Shown: positions 16,702 to 25,600 of the stretch, piece by piece | Position numbering within the stretch: the first letter of the stretch is position 1 | How the letters are laid out: every line of letters begins with the position of its first letter | DNA from: SLFT01 sp964493075 | GTDB lineage: Bacteria > Hydrogenedentota > Hydrogenedentia > Hydrogenedentales > CAITNO01 | Length of the DNA stretch: 27,567 nt | Direction of reading: 5' to 3' | NCBI GenBank assembly: GCA_964493075.1 | Contig: CAZBNU010000038.1 | Location: 1 to 27,567, forward strand | The notes under the pieces: model-generated | What the model was told of the DNA's origin: nothing | Seen by the model: only the letters and a program-made list of their open reading frames with translations | Databases searched by the model: none | Translations under genes and position numbers: made by a program

Positions 16702-19662
16702 TTATTTCGCAAAAACTGCAGTACCGCTGTAACCAAGGGGTGCATACACGTAGTTTTCACCGAAACGTACCTTGCTGGGATAACCCATAACGGGCGTTAG
16801 CGCGTTGAGCATGGGAGGTGACGCGCTGAAATCATATTGTGCTATACCGGCACTGTTAACAGAGATATAGGCCGTATCTCCCTGTACTCCCAACAGGCTT
16901 ATCCAGTATTGGCCCACTGCGATTTCCTGGTTGTCCGTAAAGAGCCCCTCCCGGTTGAGCGCGTACGCACCGATAATGTATTCGTTTCCGTAGTAGGGCA
17001 TCACATCTTCTACGGGCAGGTCATTTTCCGGATAGTACCCGTAACTGTAGCCGCTGTAATAAATACTGACGTTGTCCGCCATAAAAGACCAGTAGCCCAC
17101 GGGCAGGTGTGTAGAATCGAGCAGTCTTACCGTACTTCCAACCATCTCCGTGCTTCGAAGTACCGTAACTGTTTGCCAGTCCTGTCCATATTGGGTGTCG
17201 TTGAAGATCAGTCGTTTGGTTCCCGGTTGCTGGTAAACAAAAATGCCGGGGACATTGACAGCGCGGCTGACTTCGAGGGTGGCAGGATTCAGGAAATGCA
17301 GGTAATGGGCGCATATCGGCCGGTCCATTCGATCCGTACCGACCTCTTTCTTGGTGGTAATCAGCGCCTGGCCTTCCGACGTGCTTACTGCAAGCACATT
17401 CTCATAGCCGAGGCCAACGGAGACCGTTTCGTCCGCCCCTGCCAGGTCAACAAAGGCAAGACCCTGCCAGGGCTCAGCATTACCAAGGATAATGTCATAG
17501 GAAGCAGCAGACCCGCGAAGCATGAGGTAGTCACCGGCAAGACTGGCGCTTTCACCATCATACCCGCCGTAGTAATAATACATGGCATCCTTGTTCATGT
17601 CCTCTGCCATGGGCATATCATAGTACCACCAGCCGCCCCACCAGGGATTTAACGCAACTTCCCATTTCCCTGCGATAACCGGACTGGATGGATCCGTGAA
17701 GTCAGTCAGGAATACCTGGTAATACGACCGGTATTCGGGTTCATATTCGTACGCTGATGAAACAGTTACTACGGAGTCATTCCAGACGAAGGTGTTTGAC
17801 ACGTAGGGAGTGGGCAAAGATACAACACCGCCTATCACATCAAGGGTAGGATGTGAGGCGCGAAGCAGGGTGTCGCCTTCATCGTAACGCGAAATGACTT
17901 CCACACGCCAGTCGCCCGAAAGGGGCGCTACATCAGTTATATTTTCAGCGAGGGTAACAGCATTCACAACACTGGGGGTATCCGGGTTAGAAGCATCAAT
18001 GACGGCAAGTTGTTCCATGGTAACGGCGTAATATAGCCCTTCACTACGGAACGAACGCAGCGCGCTTCCCTGGAGATCAGCATAGCCACGAGCAGCAAGG
18101 CCATCGTGGGTGTACGATACAAACTGCAACCGGTCGTAACCACCGCTGCCATTATTCCAGCCGCTGAAGGGAATAAGCAGCATGTCGTCCAATACCGTGA
18201 AGGCTTTCACATCGCTGTAGGCTGTTGACCAGGACCAGTCTTCCCCAAAACTTTCATAGGCAATTCGATTCGGCGCACTTGGATCGCTGACATCAAAAAG
18301 GCTTACCATGACCCTGCGGCCATCTGTATCATCCACGCCCAGCGCAATCAAACGCTCCCCACGCGGTTCTATATGGGTGGACCAGCCGGGGATTTTAAGT
18401 TCACCCTTTACCTCCGGGTTGGCAGGATCAGACAAATCCACCACAAACAACGGATCGACCTGCAGATAAGTGACGATATAGGCCAACGGCCCATCAAAGC
18501 GGGTGGCGTACAAACTTTCACCGGAAGCATTGACCAGAGAGGTCTGTCCTAGTTGCATGATGGCATCTGGATTCGTAATGTCGAAGGTGGTCACATAGGT
18601 CTGGCGATCCGGCCACCACGTGTTCGTGACAACACGTAACGCGCCGTTCCAGGCATCCATCTTGAAACGGTCTGCCATGTAACCGGTCACAAGGGTGTTT
18701 CCCCTGACCAAAATTTTTCCGGCTGGATCGGTAATATCAACATACGTAATAACGCTGGAATTGTCCCAGTCTGTGCTGACACAGAAGATGGCATAGTTCG
18801 TTGCCTGTATCAGGCTGCCATACCCCGGAAAGGAAACACGGTCGGCTACTGCGATGTTTGCGGTGTCAGCGACATTGACGCTGACCGCCCAGGTCGCCCC
18901 GTAGGATTTCGCCTCCGGTTCCACCACCACGGTATCGTCCGTATCCGCCGGCAGGGTGTAGTAGGTGTAATCACTGCATACGGTATAGATAATGTCCCCA
19001 ACCATGCGGCTGTCCACAAGGTCGCCCTCAAAGGAGAAAACGTTTTCCGTGACTACCTGACTCGGATTCGCTATGTTCAACACATAAAGTTTTGATCCGT
19101 AGGTAATATTGAGTCTTCCCGCCTCTTCGGTGATGTCATGCGCATAGCTCACCAGCACATAGGCGCGTTCATCAACAAGATACAGATCACGCGGATACCC
19201 GAAAGTAGGCGTAGTGGCCAACAGCGCTTCACTTGCCAAATCGGCAATGATTAAACCGCGATACTGATTCAGAATAAATAAAAGATCGCCATCGCGACGG
19301 ATAATGTCTGGTTCCACCAGTTCGCGCTCGCCCCCTTCAGTATCCCCGTCTTCAGCCGTGGGAGTGTCGTATTCCATATCGTCGCGATAATAATTATTGG
19401 AAGTGTCGGCGCTTGTAAAAGCAACGTCGGAGTATTCCCCTTCTACCTCGCCTTCAGGAATGGGTTCTCCCTCCGGCTCTGGTTCCCCTTCTTCCATCAC
19501 TTCGCCTTCTACAGGAGTTTCTCCCTCCACGGGAGTCTCCCCTTCCACAATCGGTTCCCCTTCCCCTTCCACATCATCGGGGTTTGGCCTCAGCCAGGGA
19601 CAGCCCTGCAGAAAGGTTAAGCATGCTATCAACAGTAGAACAGCAACAAGGCGCGTTTTCAT
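16702..19662 (-). CDS. Lipoprotein with C-terminal beta-propeller (COG4880-like)
   Basis: 986 residues. The signal peptide ends in a lipobox LQGC with lipidated Cys21; Pro at +2 gives no Asp-type inner-membrane retention signal, so an outer-membrane lipoprotein is likely. Residues 32-76 form a highly acidic linker of VEGE / PVEGE / PEGE repeats. From about residue 117 (EPDIIRRDGDLLFILNQYRG) to the end, repeated four-stranded blades occur, each with phrases such as VVDLSDPANPEVKGEL, MVSLFDVSDPSAP and FLTDFTDPSSPVIAGKWEV. This matches secreted proteins with a C-terminal propeller distantly related to WD-40 (COG4880 / Beta_propel), whose biochemical role is unknown. It probably acts as a surface or periplasmic binding scaffold. 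It has its own promoter (19728-19756) and terminator; the ribosome site AAGGG is 8 bases upstream. Confidence 0.85.
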   Translation of the reverse strand: MKTRLVAVLLLIACLTFLQGCPWLRPNPDDVEGEGEPIVEGETPVEGETPVEGEVMEEGEPEPEGEPIPEGEVEGEYSDVAFTSADTSNNYYRDDMEYDTPTAEDGDTEGGERELVEPDIIRRDGDLLFILNQYRGLIIADLASEALLATTPTFGYPRDLYLVDERAYVLVSYAHDITEEAGRLNITYGSKLYVLNIANPSQVVTENVFSFEGDLVDSRMVGDIIYTVCSDYTYYTLPADTDDTVVVEPEAKSYGATWAVSVNVADTANIAVADRVSFPGYGSLIQATNYAIFCVSTDWDNSSVITYVDITDPAGKILVRGNTLVTGYMADRFKMDAWNGALRVVTNTWWPDRQTYVTTFDITNPDAIMQLGQTSLVNASGESLYATRFDGPLAYIVTYLQVDPLFVVDLSDPANPEVKGELKIPGWSTHIEPRGERLIALGVDDTDGRRVMVSLFDVSDPSAPNRIAYESFGEDWSWSTAYSDVKAFTVLDDMLLIPFSGWNNGSGGYDRLQFVSYTHDGLAARGYADLQGSALRSFRSEGLYYAVTMEQLAVIDASNPDTPSVVNAVTLAENITDVAPLSGDWRVEVISRYDEGDTLLRASHPTLDVIGGVVSLPTPYVSNTFVWNDSVVTVSSAYEYEPEYRSYYQVFLTDFTDPSSPVIAGKWEVALNPWWGGWWYYDMPMAEDMNKDAMYYYYGGYDGESASLAGDYLMLRGSAASYDIILGNAEPWQGLAFVDLAGADETVSVGLGYENVLAVSTSEGQALITTKKEVGTDRMDRPICAHYLHFLNPATLEVSRAVNVPGIFVYQQPGTKRLIFNDTQYGQDWQTVTVLRSTEMVGSTVRLLDSTHLPVGYWSFMADNVSIYYSGYSYGYYPENDLPVEDVMPYYGNEYIIGAYALNREGLFTDNQEIAVGQYWISLLGVQGDTAYISVNSAGIAQYDFSASPPMLNALTPVMGYPSKVRFGENYVYAPLGYSGTAVFAK
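19435..19569 (-). repeat. Acidic EGE-repeat linker (in-gene degenerate repeat)
   Basis: Codons 32-76 of the lipoprotein encode about nine imperfect copies of a short (P)xxEGE unit; the copies GETPVE occur twice in direct succession, with nearly the same DNA (18-base period). It lies immediately after the lipidation site and would act as an extended, negatively charged spacer lifting the propeller off the membrane. Such linkers are a recurrent style in Hydrogenedentota-like genomes, from memory rather than a search. Confidence 0.75.
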
Positions 19663-19727
19663 GGGAGTACCCTTTTACAATTAACTGCAACCGGTTATTG
19701 TCTTTCGTACAAAACAAAGTCTACTAT

Positions 19728-19756
19728 AGTATACCACTAATCTGACACGATGTGAC
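19728..19756 (-). promoter_or_regulatory. Promoter of the propeller lipoprotein gene
   Basis: Minus strand: -35 GTCACA (19751-19756, 4 of 6 consensus), 17-base spacer, extended -10 TGGTATACT with hexamer TATACT at 19728-19733. The predicted start near 19721 leaves a leader of about 60 bases. It is located directly after the stop of the upstream gene (19763). Confidence 0.55.
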
Positions 19757-19762
19757 GGATAA

Positions 19763-21196
19763 TTATCTGAACTGAAGTGCGAACAGGTCTGCATCTTTCA
19801 TAATGAATTTGAGGCGGATGGGAACCTCGGCAAGCAAACTGAGGTCACTGGCGCCGCTCCATTTAACGGGGCGGTCTATCATATCTCCGATGATTTCTTC
19901 ACACTCGTCTGCTGAAAATCCTGCCAGGGGCATTCCTTTTTCATCCAGGAGCGCCACTCGAACAAAGCCCGCTGCGGAGGTACTGAAGTTGATGTGCAGC
20001 GCGTTGCCAGTGAACTGCAACGGGACAGTAGTAAAAGACCCACCTTCGTACCCGGCACAGACAGATGCGAAGCCATCCAGGCGCAGTGTATACCGGTCCA
20101 GACGGGCGGTGGGCTGCCCATAGTTGTGCTGTATGTAAAAGGACATTTCATCGTTGCCAGTGGATACAATGCCACGGGCCGGGTAATTGGTGCGGGAAGT
20201 CCAGTTCTCAAGGCCGATACCGGGCCGCACAAAACCCTCCATGAAGGTGCGGGCATAAACGGTCCCGCCACGGCTGGTCATAAGAACGTTGTCGGAACAG
20301 TCTTTGAAATAACCGGATTCCACACCCAGTGCAGCGGCTTGTTCGGGACTGATAACCTGTCTGCCGGGCATGAACCGTGCCGCAAGGGCAATGTAAATAT
20401 GGGGCGCACGGAAATAGGGTAAGGTTTGATTGATATAAATGTGTTCTGGCGGTGCATCCCCTGCCGTCATGACTTCGGGGGCGCTCCAGGTCTTCAAGTC
20501 GCTGGAAGTGCAGCGGCTGACCCAACGGTAACCGTCATACCCGCCCCCACTCCAGGTGCGGAAATAGCAAACATAACAGGCTTCCGTGTCAGACCAGAAC
20601 GCGACATTTTGTGAATCAAATTGACCTTCATGAATAACGCCTTCATGTAGCATCCGCCATTGCAAACCGTCCTCGGACGCGAATATGGAAAGACCCGTTT
20701 TTTCGGTTCCTGCAACTGCCAGGTATTTCTCGACAGCCGGTGCATCTGGCCGGGTATTCAGGAAGGGCGCAAAGTTATGGGAATAAGGAGCATGATTCGC
20801 CAGAACAATGTTGTTTTTTCTGCTGCCATCATATTCGAACAAGTCGAATTCAGGCTTCACCCAGGATATGCCGTCTTTGCTCTCTGCATAACAGGTTACT
20901 TCGCTATTGGAACCATCCTTTTTCGCCTCCGGCAGACCGCGATAATACATACGGTATAAATCCCCGTCCTGAAACACAGTGATATACCCGCAATAGCGCC
21001 CTTCCCAGGGGGCATCAAAGCGGATGGAGATATCCTTGTGTACCGGATTCCCAAGACTCAACGAAAGGTTATCCATCTGGTCGATGAGATACTGGTCCAC
21101 AAACAGTTCCCGATCAGACTCTATCATTAGTGGTCCGGCAAACGAAGCGCCACAAAGGATGCCAGCTACTACGATTAACAAACAGAAACGATTCAT
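19763..21196 (-). CDS. Secreted five-bladed propeller protein, GH32/GH43-like
   Basis: 477 residues with a clear signal peptide (residues 1-20, cleavage near ASFA|GP). The mature protein begins with ELFVDQYLIDQMDNLSLSLG, followed by blade-like segments with the pattern VFQDGDLYRMYYRGLP, YAESKDGISWVKP, IFASEDGLQWRML and STSSDLKTW-type turns (here RCTSSDLKTWSAPE). These SxDGxxW repeats are typical of GH32/43/62/68-clan five-bladed propellers. A beta-sandwich-like C-terminal part follows (about 380-477). I recognise the type as common in Planctomycetes-related genomes, where it is usually left hypothetical; I do not know a characterised member. A catalytic acid set cannot be assigned with confidence, so it may be a hydrolase or a carbohydrate-binding relative. 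AGGAGA 10 bases upstream supports the start. Confidence 0.75.
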   Translation of the reverse strand: MNRFCLLIVVAGILCGASFAGPLMIESDRELFVDQYLIDQMDNLSLSLGNPVHKDISIRFDAPWEGRYCGYITVFQDGDLYRMYYRGLPEAKKDGSNSEVTCYAESKDGISWVKPEFDLFEYDGSRKNNIVLANHAPYSHNFAPFLNTRPDAPAVEKYLAVAGTEKTGLSIFASEDGLQWRMLHEGVIHEGQFDSQNVAFWSDTEACYVCYFRTWSGGGYDGYRWVSRCTSSDLKTWSAPEVMTAGDAPPEHIYINQTLPYFRAPHIYIALAARFMPGRQVISPEQAAALGVESGYFKDCSDNVLMTSRGGTVYARTFMEGFVRPGIGLENWTSRTNYPARGIVSTGNDEMSFYIQHNYGQPTARLDRYTLRLDGFASVCAGYEGGSFTTVPLQFTGNALHINFSTSAAGFVRVALLDEKGMPLAGFSADECEEIIGDMIDRPVKWSGASDLSLLAEVPIRLKFIMKDADLFALQFR

Positions 21197-21301
21197 GCCA
21201 AATTTTCTCCTAAATAAAATTCAAGTCAAATGCTATTATCAACACTGTCCCTTATGTCCCTTATGCCCCTTTCGTCTCTTTCGCAAAACGCCTATAGCAC
21301 T

Positions 21302-21337
21302 AATGGCGGGAACAGTCTTCAAGACGTTCCCGCCATT
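21302..21337 (-). terminator. Long hairpin after the thiolase gene (terminator-like)
   Basis: A perfect 12-bp stem AATGGCGGGAAC / GTTCCCGCCATT (21302-21313 with 21326-21337) encloses a second small palindrome GTCTTCAAGAC. It starts 20 bases past the thiolase stop. There is no T-tract on the minus strand after the stem, so it may be a 3'-end protecting or Rho-assisted element instead of a pure intrinsic terminator. Confidence 0.6.
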
Positions 21338-21357
21338 TATGCCATTATGTATTCTCT

Positions 21358-22539
21358 TTACTCACACATTTCCCAGATAGACGATTGGCCCATGCCGCCG
21401 CCTACGCACAGGGTGGCAAGACCGAGGCTGTTGCCGCGCCGTTTCATCTCATGCAGCAGGGATACAATGATGCGTGCGCCGGTGCAGCCCACGGGATGAC
21501 CCAGACCGATGCCGGAACCGTTGACGTTGGTGATGTCGCGTTTGAGGCCAAGCAGCTTTTCACAGGCAAGATACTGTGCCGCGAAGGCTTCGTTCAATTC
21601 CACCAGTTCAAGGTCTTCCAGTTTCAGGCCGGTGCGTTCCAATGCTTGAAGAGACGCAGGAACAGGGCCGTAGCCCATAAGTTCCGGCTCCACCCCTGCC
21701 ATGCCATAACCACGCAGCCGTGCAATGGGTTTGATGCCCAGTTCTCTAGCCTTGTCTTCCGCCATCATGACTACTGCCGCTGCAGCATCGTTAATACCCG
21801 AAGCATTACCGGCAGTAACCGTTCCGTCTTTTTTGAAAGAGGGCTTCAAGCGTTGCAGGTTGGCAAGAGTTAATCCCGGACGGAAGTGTTCGTCTTTATC
21901 AAAAACAACAGGGTCGCCCTTTTTCTGAGGAATTTCCACAGGAAGAATTTCTTCCTTGAACGTTCCGGACTGTGTGGCCTGTTCCGCGTTGTTATGGGAA
22001 CGCAACGCGATCTCGTCCTGTTCTTCACGGGAAATATCATATTTTTCCGCAAGGTTCTCGGCGGTAAGTCCCATGATAAGATCGCACCACGGATCGGTCA
22101 GACCCGCCCAGATGCCGTCCATCATGGTGCCGTGCTGCATACGCTTGCCCCAGCGGGCATCATTCAACACATAAGGCACGCGGCTCATGACCTCAACGCC
22201 GCCGCCAATGGCCACATCAAGATCGCCCAACATAATCTGTTGCGCTGCATAGATGATGCACTGCATGCCTGACGCGCAATTACGATGGATCGTAACGCCA
22301 GGCACTTCAATAGGCAGCCCGGCATGTAACGCAGCAAGACGCCCAGAGGGCCCTTCATCATAACGCTGCATGCACTGGCCAACAATCACATCGCCCACCA
22401 TGTCAGGCTTGATTCCTGCGCGGTTCACGGCTTCCTTAACAACCGACCCCATCAGGTTCGGCGCAGGATAATCCTTAAGCGTCCCGCCAAAGGTTCCAAT
22501 TGCAGTTCTCACCGCCGATACTGCGACTACGTTTCTCAT
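21358..22539 (-). CDS. Thiolase, acetyl-CoA acetyltransferase type
   Basis: 393 residues, the normal length of a biosynthetic/degradative thiolase. The full catalytic set is visible: nucleophilic Cys88 in RNCASGMQ, NEAFA at 316-320, His348 in GIGLGHPVGCTG, and the acid/base Cys378 in CVGGGMG. It condenses two acetyl-CoA to acetoacetyl-CoA or carries out the reverse cleavage; chain-length preference cannot be fixed from sequence. It starts MRNVVAVSAVRTAIGTFGG, as expected for the family. GGGAGAG upstream supports the start. It stands alone with its own promoter (22608-22636) and a strong hairpin downstream. No other beta-oxidation or butyrate-pathway gene is next to it, so the pathway role is open. 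Confidence 0.96.
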   Translation of the reverse strand: MRNVVAVSAVRTAIGTFGGTLKDYPAPNLMGSVVKEAVNRAGIKPDMVGDVIVGQCMQRYDEGPSGRLAALHAGLPIEVPGVTIHRNCASGMQCIIYAAQQIMLGDLDVAIGGGVEVMSRVPYVLNDARWGKRMQHGTMMDGIWAGLTDPWCDLIMGLTAENLAEKYDISREEQDEIALRSHNNAEQATQSGTFKEEILPVEIPQKKGDPVVFDKDEHFRPGLTLANLQRLKPSFKKDGTVTAGNASGINDAAAAVVMMAEDKARELGIKPIARLRGYGMAGVEPELMGYGPVPASLQALERTGLKLEDLELVELNEAFAAQYLACEKLLGLKRDITNVNGSGIGLGHPVGCTGARIIVSLLHEMKRRGNSLGLATLCVGGGMGQSSIWEMCE

Positions 22540-22607
22540 GACTTCTCTCCCTTTCCTGGAAAATACATTCCAATATCTGTATTAAACCCACAGTTCACTA
22601 CTGCCTC

Positions 22608-22636
22608 ATAGTAGCATTTTTATTGATTTCAGTCAA
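22608..22636 (-). promoter_or_regulatory. Promoter of the thiolase gene
   Basis: Minus strand: -35 TTGACT (22631-22636, 5 of 6), exact 17-base spacer, -10 TACTAT (22608-22613) with TG one base upstream (TGCTACTAT). The predicted start near 22601 gives a leader of about 60 bases to the ATG at 22539. It is the best consensus promoter in the window. Confidence 0.65.
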
Positions 22637-22673
22637 ATCAAACGAAACGGGAACTCGTTAACTACCATGATGG

Positions 22674-25600
22674 TTAGGGATAACAGGGTGAACTATCGAG
22701 AAATAAGTTGAATGAATTAGGCATAGTCCCTTTAGTTCTAAAGATTCCTTTGCGAATATTCTCTGAAAGCATGTTAAATGCATTACTCCGTATCACAGTG
22801 GTATTGCTGTCCGCAGCTGATTTCTGAATCTTGGTATATAACAAGTGTGCGCGGCGTGCTTTTCCGGATATTTCGTATGAGACCGCCAGATAATAATTGG
22901 GCGTTATGGCATTTGGATGCTTCTTTACGATTGAAGTCCAGAAATGTACCATATCATCTCCTCGACCATTGTACAAAAGGTTAAATATGCGGTCCAAGCG
23001 TTCGGCAGTAATTGGAGACTCAGGCGCCAGCCATAACAATTCCTCATACGTTTTGCGCGCTGCTTCAATATCGTTCATCGCTTCATACACCTCTCCAATA
23101 CATGCAAGAAGCCCCAAGTCAGAAGGTGAGATGCTCAAAGCGGTGTAGAATATTCGCAAAGATGTTTGGTATTCGTATTGAGTTAAGAAATAGTCGGCGA
23201 CCTCACTGCAACGCGACACCGCAACATCCGTCATGGCACCGTCAATTGATACAGCTTCATGTATATACGATAATCCTTCATCCACGTCACCACGCACCAT
23301 TGATAAGGCTCCAATTCTTATTAATGACGGTGCATGTTCTGGATACAAAGAAAGTAAATCGTCATAACACATGAAGGCTTCTTCTTGCTTATCTGAACGT
23401 TCAAGAAACAAAGCCTCATAATAACGGGGGGTGACAGCCTCTGGGTGTTTTTCAGTCTGAAGTTTCCAGAAATTTAATGCTTCATTCCGACGGTTTTCAG
23501 GCAACCGTTGAAATAATACATCAATCTTTGTCGCTGCCAATTCAGAATTAGGATCAATACCCAGCACCACTTTATAGGTTTTACGCGCCTCTTCATAATT
23601 ATTCATATATTCATATATTTCAGCAACATGAAGTATTAGTGGGATATGTAGCGGTTTGATATCTAAAGCGGCTTCACATAAGAAAAACGCTTTTTTATAT
23701 TTGCCTTTATCGATTAAGCGCTGTACAAGTTCACTGCAGGTCAGTATTGTTGGCCCAACTAAATCTTGATTGAAAGATATTGCTTTTATCATGTATTCAA
23801 CCCCTGTATTTACCTGCCCATTCAGTATCATTCGTGCTCCAAGATTCTTCCAGGCATTTGCAAATTCAGGATGTGATATGATTAGTTGCTCATATATCAA
23901 CTCTGCCTCTTCGTATTTGCCCTGCTGTTCAAGATTGCACGCCGTAAAATAGCGCGGTTCTGCAGCTTCAGGATACATTTCTGTCAGTGATTTCCAAAAG
24001 TTCAGTTCCGATTCTTTCTGATTCACTTTTGAATTTTGAAATAAATTATGCAATCGGGTTGCTGCCAAAGACGATTCTGGGTTTGATAGTAATACGTCTT
24101 TGTACATTCTTATTGCGGTTTCCACATCGTCTTTCGCGATATAAATGTCTTCAATACGGACAAGCGGCCAGAGATCTCCGGGAACAATCTTTAGAGCCGT
24201 TTGGTAAAGTTGTAATGCTTTGTCATGTTTCCCTTGCGAAAAAAACAAATCACCGGTTTCTCTGCAATAAGACGCTATTGGAATCGCTAATTGATAATCG
24301 TGGTTCGCAGCAGATTCAAGGTATTTTATACCTTCTGAAACATCACCTCTTGCCACTATCAGTGCACCAAGGTTTCTCAGAGCATTTGCGTGACCGGGAT
24401 CCATATCAAGCAATTTCTTGTAGACAGAACATGCTTCTATCGGCCGTTTTGCTCTTTCTAGTGCAAGTGCTTTGAAATATAATGGGAGGGTATTTTCTGG
24501 ATGATTTTTGCTGAAAGAGCACCAGAAGTCCAAGCCAATATGTTCCTGTTCTACTGGTAATCCTCGAAAAATACTATCAATCTTTGTCGCTGCGTCATAA
24601 GAATCAGGATTCGCTGTAAGAGCGTTTTCGTATGCCTTACGCGCCTCTTTGATTCTACCTAGTCTTTCAAGAATATTACCTGCCTGAAGCTGAGGCCAAA
24701 ATTCATCGTCAACAAAACATAAAGACTTTTGATACAGTTGTAATGCCTTGTGAAGGTTGTTTTCATTATAAATCTGATTGCCTATTTCAATATAGAATTC
24801 TCCAATACCAGGCGTAATTGAAAGTTTTTTTGAAAGTGGATGCTCGAGCAAAGAAAAACCTTCAAGAAAATTCCCTCTTGATACCTCTATCCTTCCCAAT
24901 AAGTTTAAGGCAATAGGTTGTTTCGGGTCCAGTTCAAATGCGCGTCGGCATGCATATTCCGCCTGATTACCCATGTCACTTCTCCTATATGCGAGACTTA
25001 AGTAACACCAATACATTGGGTTCAGGTGGTATTTATCTTTATAGGCTTCAAGATATTCAATAGACTTTATATTATTATCCCAAAGAATCTCATATACTTT
25101 TGAAAATAGCGTTTCCGGGGCAACTCCATATTTCTCTAGACTGCGATGAAGAGATTGTGCTTCTTCATATTTTCCATGCTTTAAGAGTAAAGAAAATAGT
25201 TCAAGACCCACCTGTGTATCTGATGGAACGCGGTCTAGTATACGTTTGTATACAATTTGTAATTCTTCTTCTTTATGATAAAGGTGAAGAAGTTCTCCAT
25301 ACTGGCGTTGATAAGAAAGGTCATACGAATATCGCTCTTCAAGACTTTTCAACATATTCCAATGCTTGGAGGTTAACGGTTCAGTTACATTAACCAGGCA
25401 TTCAAGAAACTTGCTTGCCAGCACAATATCTTCTACGCCTGATGCCACAATATCCTGAATCAAAGTCATTTGCTTTTCATAATCGATCTTTTTCGGTGTA
25501 TTACGTATTGATTCAAGTTCAAGTTGTAGATAATCAACATTTTCCAATCCATATTCTTTACTCTTGTTAATCAGTCGTTCAAGATCACCCGCTAACAACA

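Noticed and set aside
16837..17652. Plus-strand 271-codon frame
   Set aside because: Entirely antisense to the beta-propeller lipoprotein gene; no recognisable family and no promoter context.
19397..19684. Plus-strand Ser/Pro repeat frame (SPSTGVSPSTG)
   Set aside because: Simply the reverse complement of the EGE-repeat linker codons.
21246..21281. Possible CRISPR-like repeat
   Set aside because: The 9-base units are contiguous, degenerate and without spacers.
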